NCBI GenBank assembly: GCA_010093485.1
Contig: MU001497.1
Span: forward strand, 190,181 to 254,180
Source: Karstenula rhodostoma CBS 690.94
Lineage: Eukaryota > Ascomycota > Dothideomycetes > Pleosporales > Didymosphaeriaceae
Direction: 5' to 3'
Length of the DNA: 64,000 bases
The number at the start of each line of letters is the position of its first letter. Positions within the stretch are counted from its first letter, which is position 1. The notes under the pieces are model-generated. The model was not told the origin of the DNA. It worked only from the letters and a program-made list of their open reading frames with translations, and did not search any database. Made by a program: the position numbers and the translations under genes. Of the stretch, positions 22,471 through 32,080 are shown piece after piece.

Positions 22471-23832
22471 TCAAGACCACCAACCCCTAGGCGATCTCGG
22501 ACTCCCCCTTCCCCTCTCCAAACTCCCAACCGACCCCCTATCTCCCCTCCCCCTCCCCCTCCCGCCATCCCCCACACTCTCATAACTCTCCACCGACCCC
22601 CTACTCCTCACCCTAAGCCCGGGATGCCGCTGACTCTCAAAGCTCCTAAAACTCCCATAACTCCCCCTTCCCTCCGTCCCCCCACCCTCGCCTTCCTCCC
22701 TCTCAGGCCACAACGTCTCCAGCACCGTCCCAATCGACACGCCCACCTCCTCCCGCGTGTCTGCGTGGTTGTACCCCCGCGGATTATCCCCGTAGCTCAG
22801 CGTGGTGCCGCCGGAAGGCCTGGTCGGGCCGAAGGGGCGCTGGTGGCTGATGTACGAGGGGACGTTGGTGGGGTTGGGGCGGAGGCTGGGGCGGCGAGCG
22901 GGCGGCTGGGGTGGTGTGTCTGAGTGGCGCTCGGGCGGGGTGGGGGTGAAAGGGCGGCCTTCGAGGGTGGCGAGGGCGAGGGCGCGGTTGCGGGCGATTT
23001 CTTGTTGGGAGCGGGTGGGGGAGTGGGGGCGTGGGCGGCGAGGGTGTTGTGCGGGAGAGCGTTGGGTAGGGGGCGAACGTGGAGAGGGGGCGGGTGGTGT
23101 GCGTGGATGAGGCTTTTGAGAATTGGCCCTCGTCACTGCCTGCAGCTGTGCTTGGGTGGACTCCCGAGATCCCCTGTCCTCCACCCTCGGAGAAAGCAGC
23201 TCGTTGATATCTTCGATGAGCCGTGCCCGCTCGGCCTCTCCGTCGTAGAAGATCTCATGTCCCAGCCCTTCTGCCAGCACAGCATCCACCGCCGTCTGCA
23301 GCACATACGCCACCTTCCTACCGCCTTCCCTCGCAGGGCCCTTTACCATCTTTCTCTCCGCACGGTCTTGATACGCCACCGCACTATGCGGTGATACATT
23401 TCTCTGAGCTTCGAAGTTGTCGTGCAACTCCTTCAAGCGTCTAAACTCCTCGTTCCCAACCCCACCCTCCCTCTCTTCCGGCCATCGTATCGCCCGCTCT
23501 TCCACACCGCTAAACCGTTCTCTCACCAAGACCTGCAGGAATCCATTCTTCACGCGTCCTCCGCGTGATAGCGGCCTGCCGTGCGTCTTGGCAGAAGACG
23601 ACGGAGAGGTACACGCAATACACTGCTCCCGTATCTGTCTGTATGGTCTTACTGAAACCCCCTGCACAACCCGCGGTCGAGGTACCAGGGTGTGCAGGAT
23701 GCGCGGCGGACTCGTGTTCTGCGCTCTCTCGATCTGGGTGTACTCCTCGGGGTGACCGCAGAGATATATGCGGTGGATGGTGTAGGGGTACCTTGGTCCT
23801 TGTGCTGGGGGGTTTGGCTTGGACGGCGGCAT
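22471..23832 (-). CDS. Conserved-type fungal hypothetical protein with long disordered tail
   Basis: A single exon of 453 residues starting at a real ATG. The first 230 residues look ordered, with YTIHRIYLCGHPEEYTQI near residue 17, an REQCIAC motif near 67 and predicted helices around EEFRRLKELHDNFEAQR and LIEDINELLS. The remainder is Pro-, Ser- and Arg-rich and ends in an RG-rich stretch with RGSVGS/RGSVES repeats. I do not recognise a domain with a known function. The RG-rich tail could bind RNA or be arginine-methylated, but that is inference only. The frame is continuous for 1.36 kb with third-position GC bias typical of genes here, which supports it as real. Confidence 0.7.
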   Translation of the reverse strand: MPPSKPNPPAQGPRYPYTIHRIYLCGHPEEYTQIERAQNTSPPRILHTLVPRPRVVQGVSVRPYRQIREQCIACTSPSSSAKTHGRPLSRGGRVKNGFLQVLVRERFSGVEERAIRWPEEREGGVGNEEFRRLKELHDNFEAQRNVSPHSAVAYQDRAERKMVKGPAREGGRKVAYVLQTAVDAVLAEGLGHEIFYDGEAERARLIEDINELLSPRVEDRGSRESTQAQLQAVTRANSQKPHPRTPPAPSPRSPPTQRSPAQHPRRPRPHSPTRSQQEIARNRALALATLEGRPFTPTPPERHSDTPPQPPARRPSLRPNPTNVPSYISHQRPFGPTRPSGGTTLSYGDNPRGYNHADTREEVGVSIGTVLETLWPEREEGEGGGTEGRGSYGSFRSFESQRHPGLRVRSRGSVESYESVGDGGRGRGRGDRGSVGSLERGRGSPRSPRGWWS

Positions 23833-26147
23833 TGCTGCTTTTCGATGGGGTCGGCTGGGGGTAGGTACTGTGGGGTAAGATCACGCCCTTTGAGAAGGGG
23901 TCGTGAAGAGAATGGACGTCGTACATGGTGTATATGTCACTTCTGTGAATGGCAAGCTTCAACGATTGCTTGTATGTTGGTGTGACGGGTATAGTTGCGG
24001 TGTGTGATGCCACAAACTGGTGGTCTGTCTTCACATTCCTATCGTCTTCACGCTGCTCTGCTTTGTTCTTGCGCTTGGGGTATTCGTGAGTTTTCTATGG
24101 ACATGTCGCGATCTCCTTAGCGACACTAAAAGCACACTGAAGCGGTTCCAGATATCTGCTGCGAATCAATAGCACTTGAGATGGCTGGAAACTTACACAG
24201 TAGCTGATTGCGAGAACTGGGAGCATGTTAAAGATCTGCCTCTTTGGGTGTCTTTTGATAACATTCTCCTGCGTCTGTATACGGGGATGCACCTCCTCAC
24301 TTGCCGGTGGTGATTGACCCGTGCACTGGGTGCCTTCTTCATCCGTGACCCGCAGCTACCACAACGTCCCCTACTTTTCCCAACTTCGCTGAAAGCCCAG
24401 CAAGCGCGATAGGACTCATTGTTTACCTCGACACAGACCACTTTTTGGTGTTCAAAAGGCCGCCATCCGCTCGCTCTCCTCCATCTTCTGTACTTCCCAC
24501 TTCCAACAGCAACTTCACGCCGGGACATTCCGGTTGTCTCTTGTTTTTCTTTAGCACTTCTGCTCTGTGGTTCTTCAATACTTCTCTGTTATGGCTTCCA
24601 CACGCTCGTCCTGTCCCGCGCCGCCGCAGTCCCACCTGGGGGTCTCCTCCACCAGGCTTTTTCGACATCGACATGGCCTGTCTTCGACGACGCTCATCAA
24701 CACTGCCCTCTATTGAAACTGCCCTCCATCGACACCGCCCTCGTCTAACGAATCCACTCCAGAACACCAGCACACTGCGGCCTCAGACATTGTGCAACCA
24801 GCCACTCGATACCCTCGCGAGCATCTTGTGCAGCCCACATTTCATTCCCCGTTCCCGCACTAATCCCAATCCAGCGCGCAAGGCAGCGACTATCCGTGCA
24901 TCCCCACGTGACCGCTCTAGCGGCTTGGCGCCCGAAAACTATATCAGCGCGTCCGCACCCTCCCCCTCTTCTGTTCTTCATCCCAGTGCTCGGGGTAAGT
25001 TCCACCCCCCAAAGGTGCCCTTTTGAGCTCTTTGCTAACTCGTCCCAGCTTTACGCTTACCAGTGAAGATTCGTCTGAGGTAGCGTTTTTGCTAGTTGAA
25101 AACTACAACTATGACCGCTCTTGTTGGTCTTCGGATCGGCAAGGAATTTTTGGCAATTACGTTTACGTTTTTTCTTTTCATTGTTTGCTGCGGCGTTGCT
25201 GCACAGGCGAGGAAGAGGCGATGGGTGAGGACGACGCGACGCGATGCTGTTGACAGGCTGTGGGACGCGTGGAGTAAGTAAAGCTAAAGGGCATAGAGAT
25301 GAATGGCAGGCTTCGCCCGTCTTGAGTGCCACTGTCGCTGTCGCATACTCGCTTGCGATGGTTGTAACGGCTACCAGAGCCTTGCACGACGCGTCTACCT
25401 GCGCCCGACAAATCCGCACCATTCCACGATGGCATCGAGCCGACACGCCCAGCGCCGCTGCGTACCTCTCGCCCGCGTATACTGCGGCTGCCGCGTCCAG
25501 CACGTTCAGTCCTGGTTATACCCATAACACGGCGCCACTAGACGCCTCACAGCTCATGTAGCGGTCGCAGTCGCGCGCGACCTGGTGTTGTCTCTCAGAC
25601 GCGTGTATGCTTACAGTGCTAGTCTTCGCACGTCGTCAAACGTCCTCTGCCTGAAGCACCTCTGCTGCCTGCCCCGAACCGCTCGACCGCGCCTATCTCG
25701 CGTCACTCGTAACGACGGCACACGCCATCACCGGTGTATACCCAAAGACGACTTCGCCATCGCGCTGGTCTGGTTCCGCCCTCACATCTTTGCGCAATCA
25801 TACTGGGCTTCGGACGCGCCTCAGACCTGGACCTTCATACACATGATGTGCTCACACGCAATCTCTTCGCCTGTCTCTATAGCGCGATTGCCACTGTTGG
25901 AATGGCCCCTCAGCCGCTCGTCTTTGCTCCTCGCCAGCTCTGAAGTTTTGAACTCGGCGACGCATTTCGACGCGACTGCGAGCTTAGCGCAGTGATGTCA
26001 TCACCACCCCAGTCTGTTTGGGTCTTCCACATCCCTACACCTACCTTTCCCGACATGTAATGTAATGATGATAACCATTCAAGCCAGGGCTGCTGCAAGC
26101 CTCACAACGCGCCGCCTGCTCCCCATCCCAGCTTCTCCACAGGCGCC
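23833..26147. other. Long region without a convincing gene
   Basis: 2.3 kb between the disordered-protein start and the FAD monooxygenase start. Plus-strand frames at 24445-25026 and 25585-25995 are long but rich in Ser, Pro and Arg and resemble nothing. A short frame near 25111-25281 has a hydrophobic stretch (FLAITFTFFLFIVCCGV) followed by a basic tail and a possible GTAAGT donor, but no supported partner exon. Could be promoter plus long 5' leader or a non-coding transcript. Confidence 0.4.
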
Positions 26148-27392
26148 ATGGCACACTTACAACCGAAGACCATCGTGATAGTCGGTGGCTCTCTAGGCGG
26201 CCTCTTCCTCGGCGTTGCATTGAAGCAGCTCCGCAAGAACCTGAACATCCGAGTCCTCGAGCGGAATCCGACATGCCTCCTTCACGACCAGGGCGCCGGC
26301 ATCGTCGCGGGCCAGGATGTGCAGGAGTTCTTCCAGAGACACGACCGGACACATACGCCCTTGGCAGTCACCAGTCACCAGCGGCTGTATCTTGACAGAA
26401 AGGGAAACGTGATCGATAGCGAAGATAAGCAACAGCACATGACGAGCTGGGACCTGCTGTATCATGTACTGCGCGCAAACTTCGACGGGGTGGATTCGGA
26501 GTACGCGAAAGCGCCCGAGCCACAGGATAACGAGGGCACCGCGGTGTATGGATATGGCCATCAGGTGGGCGACGTCGAGATCGACGGCGCAAAGCCTCTA
26601 GTCATCCATACCACGACTGCAGACGGGAACACCGCCACCTTCGAGGCGGACCTCCTCGTCGGCGCCGACGGCCCCAGCTCCACAATCCGCAAGCTCATCG
26701 ACCCCAGCGTGCAGAGGACCTACGCCGGCTACGTCGCGTGGCGCGGCACCGTCCCCGAAACCGCCGTCTCCCCCGCAGCGCGCGACGTCTTCGTCGAGAA
26801 ATTCCCCTTCTTCCACTCCAACGGCGTGCAGATCCTCGCGTACACGATCCCCGGGCCCCACGGCGCCGTCGCGCCTGGGACACGCCTGCTCAACTGGGTC
26901 TGGTACGTCAACTACGCCGAGGACTCGCGCGAGCACGTCGACCTCATGACGGATAAGGAGGGCACCAGACACCACGTCACGCTCCCGCCGGGCGGGATCC
27001 AGGATGCCGTCTGGACGCACCAGAAGGAGGCGGCGCAGGCGAGCCTCCCGCCGCAGTTCGCGGAGCTCGTGGCGATGACGACCGTCCCGTTTGTGCAGGC
27101 GGTCACGGACGTAATCAGTCCCGCTGCGGTGCTGGGTCGTGATGCCCGCGTGCTGCTGCTTGGTGACGCGCTCGCGGGGTTCCGCCCACATACGGCGGCG
27201 AGTACGAATCAGGCGGCGCTGGATGCGATGGCGCTTGCGGAGGCGGTGGGACGGATTGTGGAGGGGGAGGATGCGGCGGAGGTGCTGGGGGAGTGGGAGG
27301 CGAGGGTGCTGGAATATGCGCGGGAGGGGCAGAGGAGGGGCGTGGAGATGGGACAGCGGAGTCAGTTTGGGGTGCATCCGCTAAGGGGTTAG
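26148..27392 (+). CDS. FAD-dependent monooxygenase (aromatic hydroxylase type)
   Basis: A single exon of 414 residues. The N-terminal Rossmann motif VIVGGSLGGLFLGVAL (residues 11-26) binds the ADP of FAD. VGADGPSSTIRKLI is the conserved DG motif and LLLGDALAGFRPHTAAST the GD motif contacting FAD ribityl. This is class A flavoprotein monooxygenase architecture, close to 2,6-dihydroxypyridine 3-monooxygenase and salicylate-hydroxylase-like enzymes that hydroxylate aromatic rings with NAD(P)H and O2. No signal peptide, so cytosolic. There is no C-terminal membrane segment. It sits near a Zn2Cys6 factor, an esterase and a P450, which may share a pathway. Substrate not predictable. Confidence 0.88.
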   Translation: MAHLQPKTIVIVGGSLGGLFLGVALKQLRKNLNIRVLERNPTCLLHDQGAGIVAGQDVQEFFQRHDRTHTPLAVTSHQRLYLDRKGNVIDSEDKQQHMTSWDLLYHVLRANFDGVDSEYAKAPEPQDNEGTAVYGYGHQVGDVEIDGAKPLVIHTTTADGNTATFEADLLVGADGPSSTIRKLIDPSVQRTYAGYVAWRGTVPETAVSPAARDVFVEKFPFFHSNGVQILAYTIPGPHGAVAPGTRLLNWVWYVNYAEDSREHVDLMTDKEGTRHHVTLPPGGIQDAVWTHQKEAAQASLPPQFAELVAMTTVPFVQAVTDVISPAAVLGRDARVLLLGDALAGFRPHTAASTNQAALDAMALAEAVGRIVEGEDAAEVLGEWEARVLEYAREGQRRGVEMGQRSQFGVHPLRG

Positions 27393-28578
27393 GGGGGACG
27401 GGGTTGGGGTGGATGTTATGGCAATAATTAGGGTCTTTCCTTTCTCATCCACCTCACAACCCAACCCACGTCTCCCAGCCTTCTCCCTCCCCTCACGCAC
27501 TCATATATCAAGACACCACAGCAATGTCAATTGCAAACATCTACTACTAAACACCAGTTACCACACTACCTCTGAGTGTATAAGAATCCGCATATCTACC
27601 CAACAATTTTCTTAGATGGTCTTATCAAAAATATCTACCCCTCAAAGACGCACGGTAAACTCAGCAAACATGGCGACACAAAACTCCAGACTCGGGACTG
27701 TTTACATACATCCACTCCACCCCGTAATACCAACTTAGCCGAGATATATACCGCCTAGTTATAAACAACACCGCACCTTTCCGTGGGCACGCACGGTTTA
27801 TGTGTTTCGACAGGGAGGTTGTGCTGCTCGGTTGTGCTGCTGGGTCGGTTGGTGTGCTGGTGTGTACCTGAAATCATAAAGAGTGATTTCATCACCAACT
27901 CTCCGCGAGCTTCTACGAGCCGTGGTAAATCGCGATACAGGAACTCTGTGGGGTGCCAAACCGCTCAAAAGGTCATGGGTTTTCCTCTTCCAGCGGGGCG
28001 TCGGTGGGGAGGGTTGGGTGCGGAAGGTTTTGTGTCTGGTGGTCTTGTCGGATCTGGGTGTTCTGGTATTCTGGGGGGCGCAGCACCGCCGTGGGCGAGT
28101 GTTGGCGGCCTGGTTGAGTCGACGATAGTCGATAGTTCCAGAGCTACGGATTTATCTGCTGATTATTCCACACTACGGGCGCCTGCCTGTTGTTTTCCAC
28201 GGCCCACATGGTGGATACCGTGTGTTGATGCGCGGTGGTGGGAGAGTTGCTGTGTTGGGGTGGGGGGAGAAAACTAGTTGATGTGTAGTACGGACCTAAA
28301 GATGATGTGTTCTGGTATTATAATATTAGAGTAGGGAGATAAACTCGCGAAGAGGGAGGGGGTTAGAAGTTGGTGATTGTGTATTAGGTGAATGTCGCGT
28401 TGGGTGTGAGTCGTTGGGGGGTATAGACCCATAGGAGGTTTGGATTGTAAATCGGTAGGGGGTATAGACCTATAGGAGGTCTGGATATATAGATAGTCTG
28501 TTTTAATCTGATCGTAGGATCAGGTGATATCTCCAACCAACATCTTCCCCCGCCCAAACATTCCCCTCCAACACCGCC
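27393..28578. other. Intergenic region with short repeats
   Basis: 1.2 kb between converging genes, more AT-rich than its surroundings in its left half. Holds the 29-bp repeat pair at 28417 and 28458. No gene seen. Confidence 0.5.
28417..28486. repeat. Direct repeat pair of 29 bp with CCTATAGG core
   Basis: Copies at 28417-28445 and 28458-28486, 41 bp apart start to start, differ at two or so positions. Both contain GGGGGTATAGACC and ATAGGAGGT; copy 2 has the perfect palindrome CCTATAGG. They lie about 100-160 bp beyond the stop of the downstream gene. Confidence 0.7.
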
Positions 28579-29526
28579 TCAAGCCTCAAGCATATCCAGC
28601 TCCTCCTTGCTCGCCACATCCCACTCAACGCGCTTCCCCATCACACCCAGTTTCTCCTTCCAGTGCTCAAGCCGGTGCGCCCTCGTTATAAACGTAACGT
28701 GAGTGCGGATTCCAGTCCGCCGGTACCCGGGAGCGCACTCTCGAACCCTGTCCAGGAAATTCTTCACATTAGCTCCGATGCACGTGTTTTCCCAAATACT
28801 CCCGTGGCAACACCACGGGACACATCCATCCAGAAAAATCCGAACGCGTATCACCGGGCTACGCCGCAGCTGCAGTATGATGGCCTGAGCGAGCTGCTTC
28901 GCGCCAATGGCGTTGCGACCGCCCACGAGGTGTCCCTTTTCCACCACGCGACAGTCCCCTCCCGCGATGACGTATCCCCATTTGAGTATCTCGGTGTCTA
29001 TGGGCGCGGACCACGACCTGGGTCCGCCGGAAGGCTGCTGGTCTTCTTGGTCGGTGCTATGCATAGCTTCGATGTCCTTGAGTAGGACCAGGAGCGGGGG
29101 GCGTAATGTGGGAGGTTGGCGAAAGGTGAACGACACCGCGTCAGCAAGGATTCTGACTGCTTCGGTGGCCCGCGGGACGTGAAGCGATGCAGCGGCGTCG
29201 TTCTCCCAGGCGGTGCCGTTGCGGAGGAGGGCGAGGGCGTAGGCGTTGTATTCGTAGAACATCTTTGTGCCGGGATTGCGGAAGCAGGGAAACCGTGCGA
29301 AAGTGGTGGTGGCGACTTCATCGTAGATTTGTAATCGTAGCTCGAGGGGGAGGCCGCGGTGGTGGTCATCGGGCCAGAACTGAACTGGCAGAGGCGTTGA
29401 GTCTGGAGTGCTTGCTCGAACGATTTCCTGGCTGTGCGACTGTTGCTCGTCGGAACATTGTGTGCACATTGCCGATGGCTCTCCTTCCTTGCAAGCCTCT
29501 GTTTGTCGGATATTTCTTTTCGGCAT
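28579..29526 (-). CDS. Hypothetical protein, F-box-like N-terminal motif
   Basis: A single exon of 315 residues beginning at a true ATG at 29526. Around residue 58 the segment GLPLELRLQIYDEVA matches the 'LP.ELR..IY' signature common in fungal F-box-like or 2EXR-type proteins, followed by ALALLRNGTAWENDAAASL and further alpha-helical segments. Such proteins are numerous, mostly of unknown function, and may act as substrate adaptors for SCF ubiquitin ligases. No zinc-binding or catalytic motif is visible. The promoter is unusual: three tandem dyads end 22 bp before the start codon. Confidence 0.7.
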   Translation of the reverse strand: MPKRNIRQTEACKEGEPSAMCTQCSDEQQSHSQEIVRASTPDSTPLPVQFWPDDHHRGLPLELRLQIYDEVATTTFARFPCFRNPGTKMFYEYNAYALALLRNGTAWENDAAASLHVPRATEAVRILADAVSFTFRQPPTLRPPLLVLLKDIEAMHSTDQEDQQPSGGPRSWSAPIDTEILKWGYVIAGGDCRVVEKGHLVGGRNAIGAKQLAQAIILQLRRSPVIRVRIFLDGCVPWCCHGSIWENTCIGANVKNFLDRVRECAPGYRRTGIRTHVTFITRAHRLEHWKEKLGVMGKRVEWDVASKEELDMLEA

Positions 29527-29547
29527 CTTGCTGGCTGTCGTATGAGG

Positions 29548-29663
29548 TGATTTGACTGGTGGGTGTGGTCAAAGGGGACTGATAGCTGATTTGACTGATG
29601 TGTGCGGTCAAAGTGGCTGAAATCTGATTTGACTGTTGTGTGTGGTGAAAAGGGACTGAAGTC
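29548..29663. repeat. Three tandem ~39-bp repeats, each a TTTGAC-N11-GTCAAA dyad
   Basis: Copies at 29548-29586, 29587-29624 and 29625-29663. Each begins TGATTTGACTG and includes the inverted arms TTTGAC and GTCAAA spaced by 11 bp; the third copy has GTGAAA as its right arm. The array ends 22 bp upstream of the ATG of the F-box-like gene, in its presumed 5' leader or promoter. Confidence 0.85.
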
Positions 29664-29848
29664 TTACTTCGAGCGATTTAAAAAGGAATGCCCGGGACAT
29701 TAGTCTTGGGCGATGGAGTCTTTGAATCGTGGCAAGCACGCCCTCAGCACGGGTTTTCCGACACCGAAACCACGGTTCGTTGCACTGGACGTTGAGTGCC
29801 AGCGTACCCCCAACGAAACCAAACCAGGCGACAGCTCCGCTAGCCCTC
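29664..29848. other. Short intergenic region
   Basis: Remaining spacer between the repeat array and the stop of the Zn2Cys6 gene; nothing recognised. Confidence 0.4.
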
Positions 29849-31378
29849 TCATTCCCAACGCTCCAACAACTCGTCCATAAGAGCCTCGGCTACAACGAAA
29901 CCTCGTTGGGACGTTAGTTGAAAAAGGCTTAGAATGTCCTGGCGCAGTGACAGATCAACGGCTCTGGCACCCGCCACTCGGAGCGGAAAGAATAGAAATA
30001 TGCCCGATACTCCATATGCTAGAAGACTGCGGCTGAAATAGAGAATCCGAGAAACGTGCAGGTCGATCTCATTGCGAGCCAAAATTGGCGCGCAAGGTGC
30101 TGCAGGCCCAGTCCACAATTGGTGGTAATCGTAGGTCCCCGAAAGGTAGATATTGATCGCGTGGTAATAGGCATAGCTTATCATAAGCTCCGTGTCAAGC
30201 CGCTTTGAAAAGATGGGAGAAGTCTGGTCATCCTGGCACATCTTCTCCCAGAATTTTGTCTCTGCATACCACCGTTGAAGCTTCTCTTGTAAGGCGAATC
30301 CTTCACCGGCGAGCGATTGAGCCAGATCGTGTGGTACCTCCAGAGAAAACTGCGATCCATCCAGAGAAAATCGAAGCGCGCGAATACTTAACTCCGAGAA
30401 GCTGGGTAGAATGTCGAATAAAGCTTCTTTGGGGTGCCAGAGAGCGGCGCTGTCTCCCTCCCACAGGTCCGCTATTGCGGCTGTCCACTTCGCATCCCAG
30501 AGAAAGGTAGGAGATGAGTAGATCAAAGAACGGGATATTTCAAATACGCGAATGTGGAGGAAGAAAATGCGCCTATTTGAGTTGTGAGGTTCCATTAGAT
30601 TCAGGCTCTTAGGTTCCAGAAGCTTCAGCATCGCGCATGTTCCATGTAGGAAATGCGACAACCAGGTAGTTCCTGTAGAATCACGCATCAACTGGTTCAG
30701 ATTAGATCCCCTGCGTCTGAACAAAATCCCCTCCCGGGTCGCATACCTCGAATAGGCCTAGGAAAAATGTGGTCCAGAGGGCAGATGGATCGTTTGAGAA
30801 AGTGTCCGTTGTGATGAGATCTTTGATATGCCGTACAGATCGACCGTATGATTGCAAAGCCTGATAGTCGCTAGTTGAAATGACTTTCGGACTCTGTTGC
30901 CCGCGATGATGCACAGCTACGGCGAAGATCGCGTCTCTAAGTGCAGGCGCATCTGCCATGAAGTTGATGAGGTCCGCCACTACCGGTAAGCGATCGTTCG
31001 ACAGATTGTTCATCGTCAGGAACGACCTGAAGAAGTAAAGCAAATTGTTTTCATAGGCTGGTGGGGTTGGACTCTGCAGGAAGGGGAAGCCGGTCGGTCT
31101 TACAGCCGTGTGAATGACCTGCTTGCTCCTAGCTTTGTTCACGGTCTCCCCGACAAATACAGGCATAAAAGTCGTTGGTTTCGTAGGTGATTCGCATGTC
31201 TGAGTCGTTCGTCTGCAGTAGTCACAAGGAATTCCTCCATGGCACTATTTTTGGTTAGCAATACGGTCGTTGCTGCCCAGGCCCCGCAAGCGATTACTTT
31301 GATCTTACGCCTGACGCAAGCGTTGCACCGTTTCCTCCGCGCTTTGCGCCCATCATGAGGACCAATCGCCGACGGCAT
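29849..31378 (-). CDS. Zn2Cys6 fungal transcription factor
   Basis: Exons 31378-31298, 31244-30747 and 30691-29849, introns 53 and 55 nt, all phase 0, encode 473 residues. The first intron splits the zinc cluster: exon 1 ends CNACVRRKIK and exon 2 starts CHGGIPCDYCRRTTQTC, giving Cys18, 21, 28, 34, 37 and 44 in a perfect CX2CX6CX5CX2CX6C. The rest matches the fungal-specific factor middle region with predicted helices (YFFRSFLTMNNLSNDRLP, ALWTTFFLGLFE). The branch-like GCTAAC and CTAAT motifs precede both acceptors. These factors bind CGG-containing DNA as dimers in the nucleus. Its start faces the esterase gene, and a nearby P450 has a CCG-N4-CGG site, so local pathway regulation is plausible. 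Confidence 0.88.
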
Positions 31379-32080
31379 ATGACAGAAGCTGAAGCTGAAG
31401 GCGAAGGCGAAGAGAGAATGGAGGACGCAGAACAAGAGCTAAGGGTGCATATCAGGTAATGATACAGCGCGTGCCAATGAGCCAATATACATTGTGGGCA
31501 GCGCGCTACTTCACGGGGTGGAGCTGCTCGGCAAAGATTGCAAAGATTTTCTTCTATTTGGAGATGGAAGAGCGCAGCTGAAGTTGATTCTGACCGAGCG
31601 ACAGGATACGAGGGCTGCACTTGACCTCTTTGGGAAGCGAAAGAGCGCATCTAAACCGTTTTGGGAACAGGTAGGCTCTCAAAGCGGGGAGATCCTTCGT
31701 TAACCTGATTCACCTCATCTGCACTCCATACTCTTTGCGGTTGCGAATAGCTCGGCGTTCCGATTTAGATGAGGTCACTGACGGTTTCGGCCGCTATTGA
31801 CCCTCCTTCATAGGCTTGAGTCGATGCAGTGGTCATGAAGCGCACCGAACGGGGCACTGCCTCACACATTTCGTTCTCATCAATTCACTTGCGACAAATT
31901 CATGCTAGCCAAATATCTGAGCGACTTACTTCTTTCTATGGCCTCTACTAGGCTGACCCGACGCAATTAGACGATCGGCATGGTGGTCTATATAATGACC
32001 TTGGGTTCGGTTCTCTGCAGGTGTTACAGCCTTCTAACATCTCTTCGATTCTCGACTCAGACAACTTCAGAACCATCAAA
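31379..32080. other. Divergent promoter region (Zn2Cys6 factor / esterase)
   Basis: 700 bp between two starts pointing apart. Contains CCGAACGG at 31845-31852, a closely spaced CCG/CGG pair, and a TATA box close to the esterase. No gene recognised; a 69-codon frame at 31494 resembles nothing. Confidence 0.5.
31989..31995 (+). promoter_or_regulatory. TATA box of the esterase gene
   Basis: TATATAA about 86 bp upstream of the ATG at 32081, in good position for a fungal core promoter. Confidence 0.5.

Noticed and set aside
24445..25026. 193-codon plus-strand frame
   Set aside because: Composition is Ser/Pro/Arg-rich, there is no domain or signal, and it overlaps frames of similar length on the other strand.
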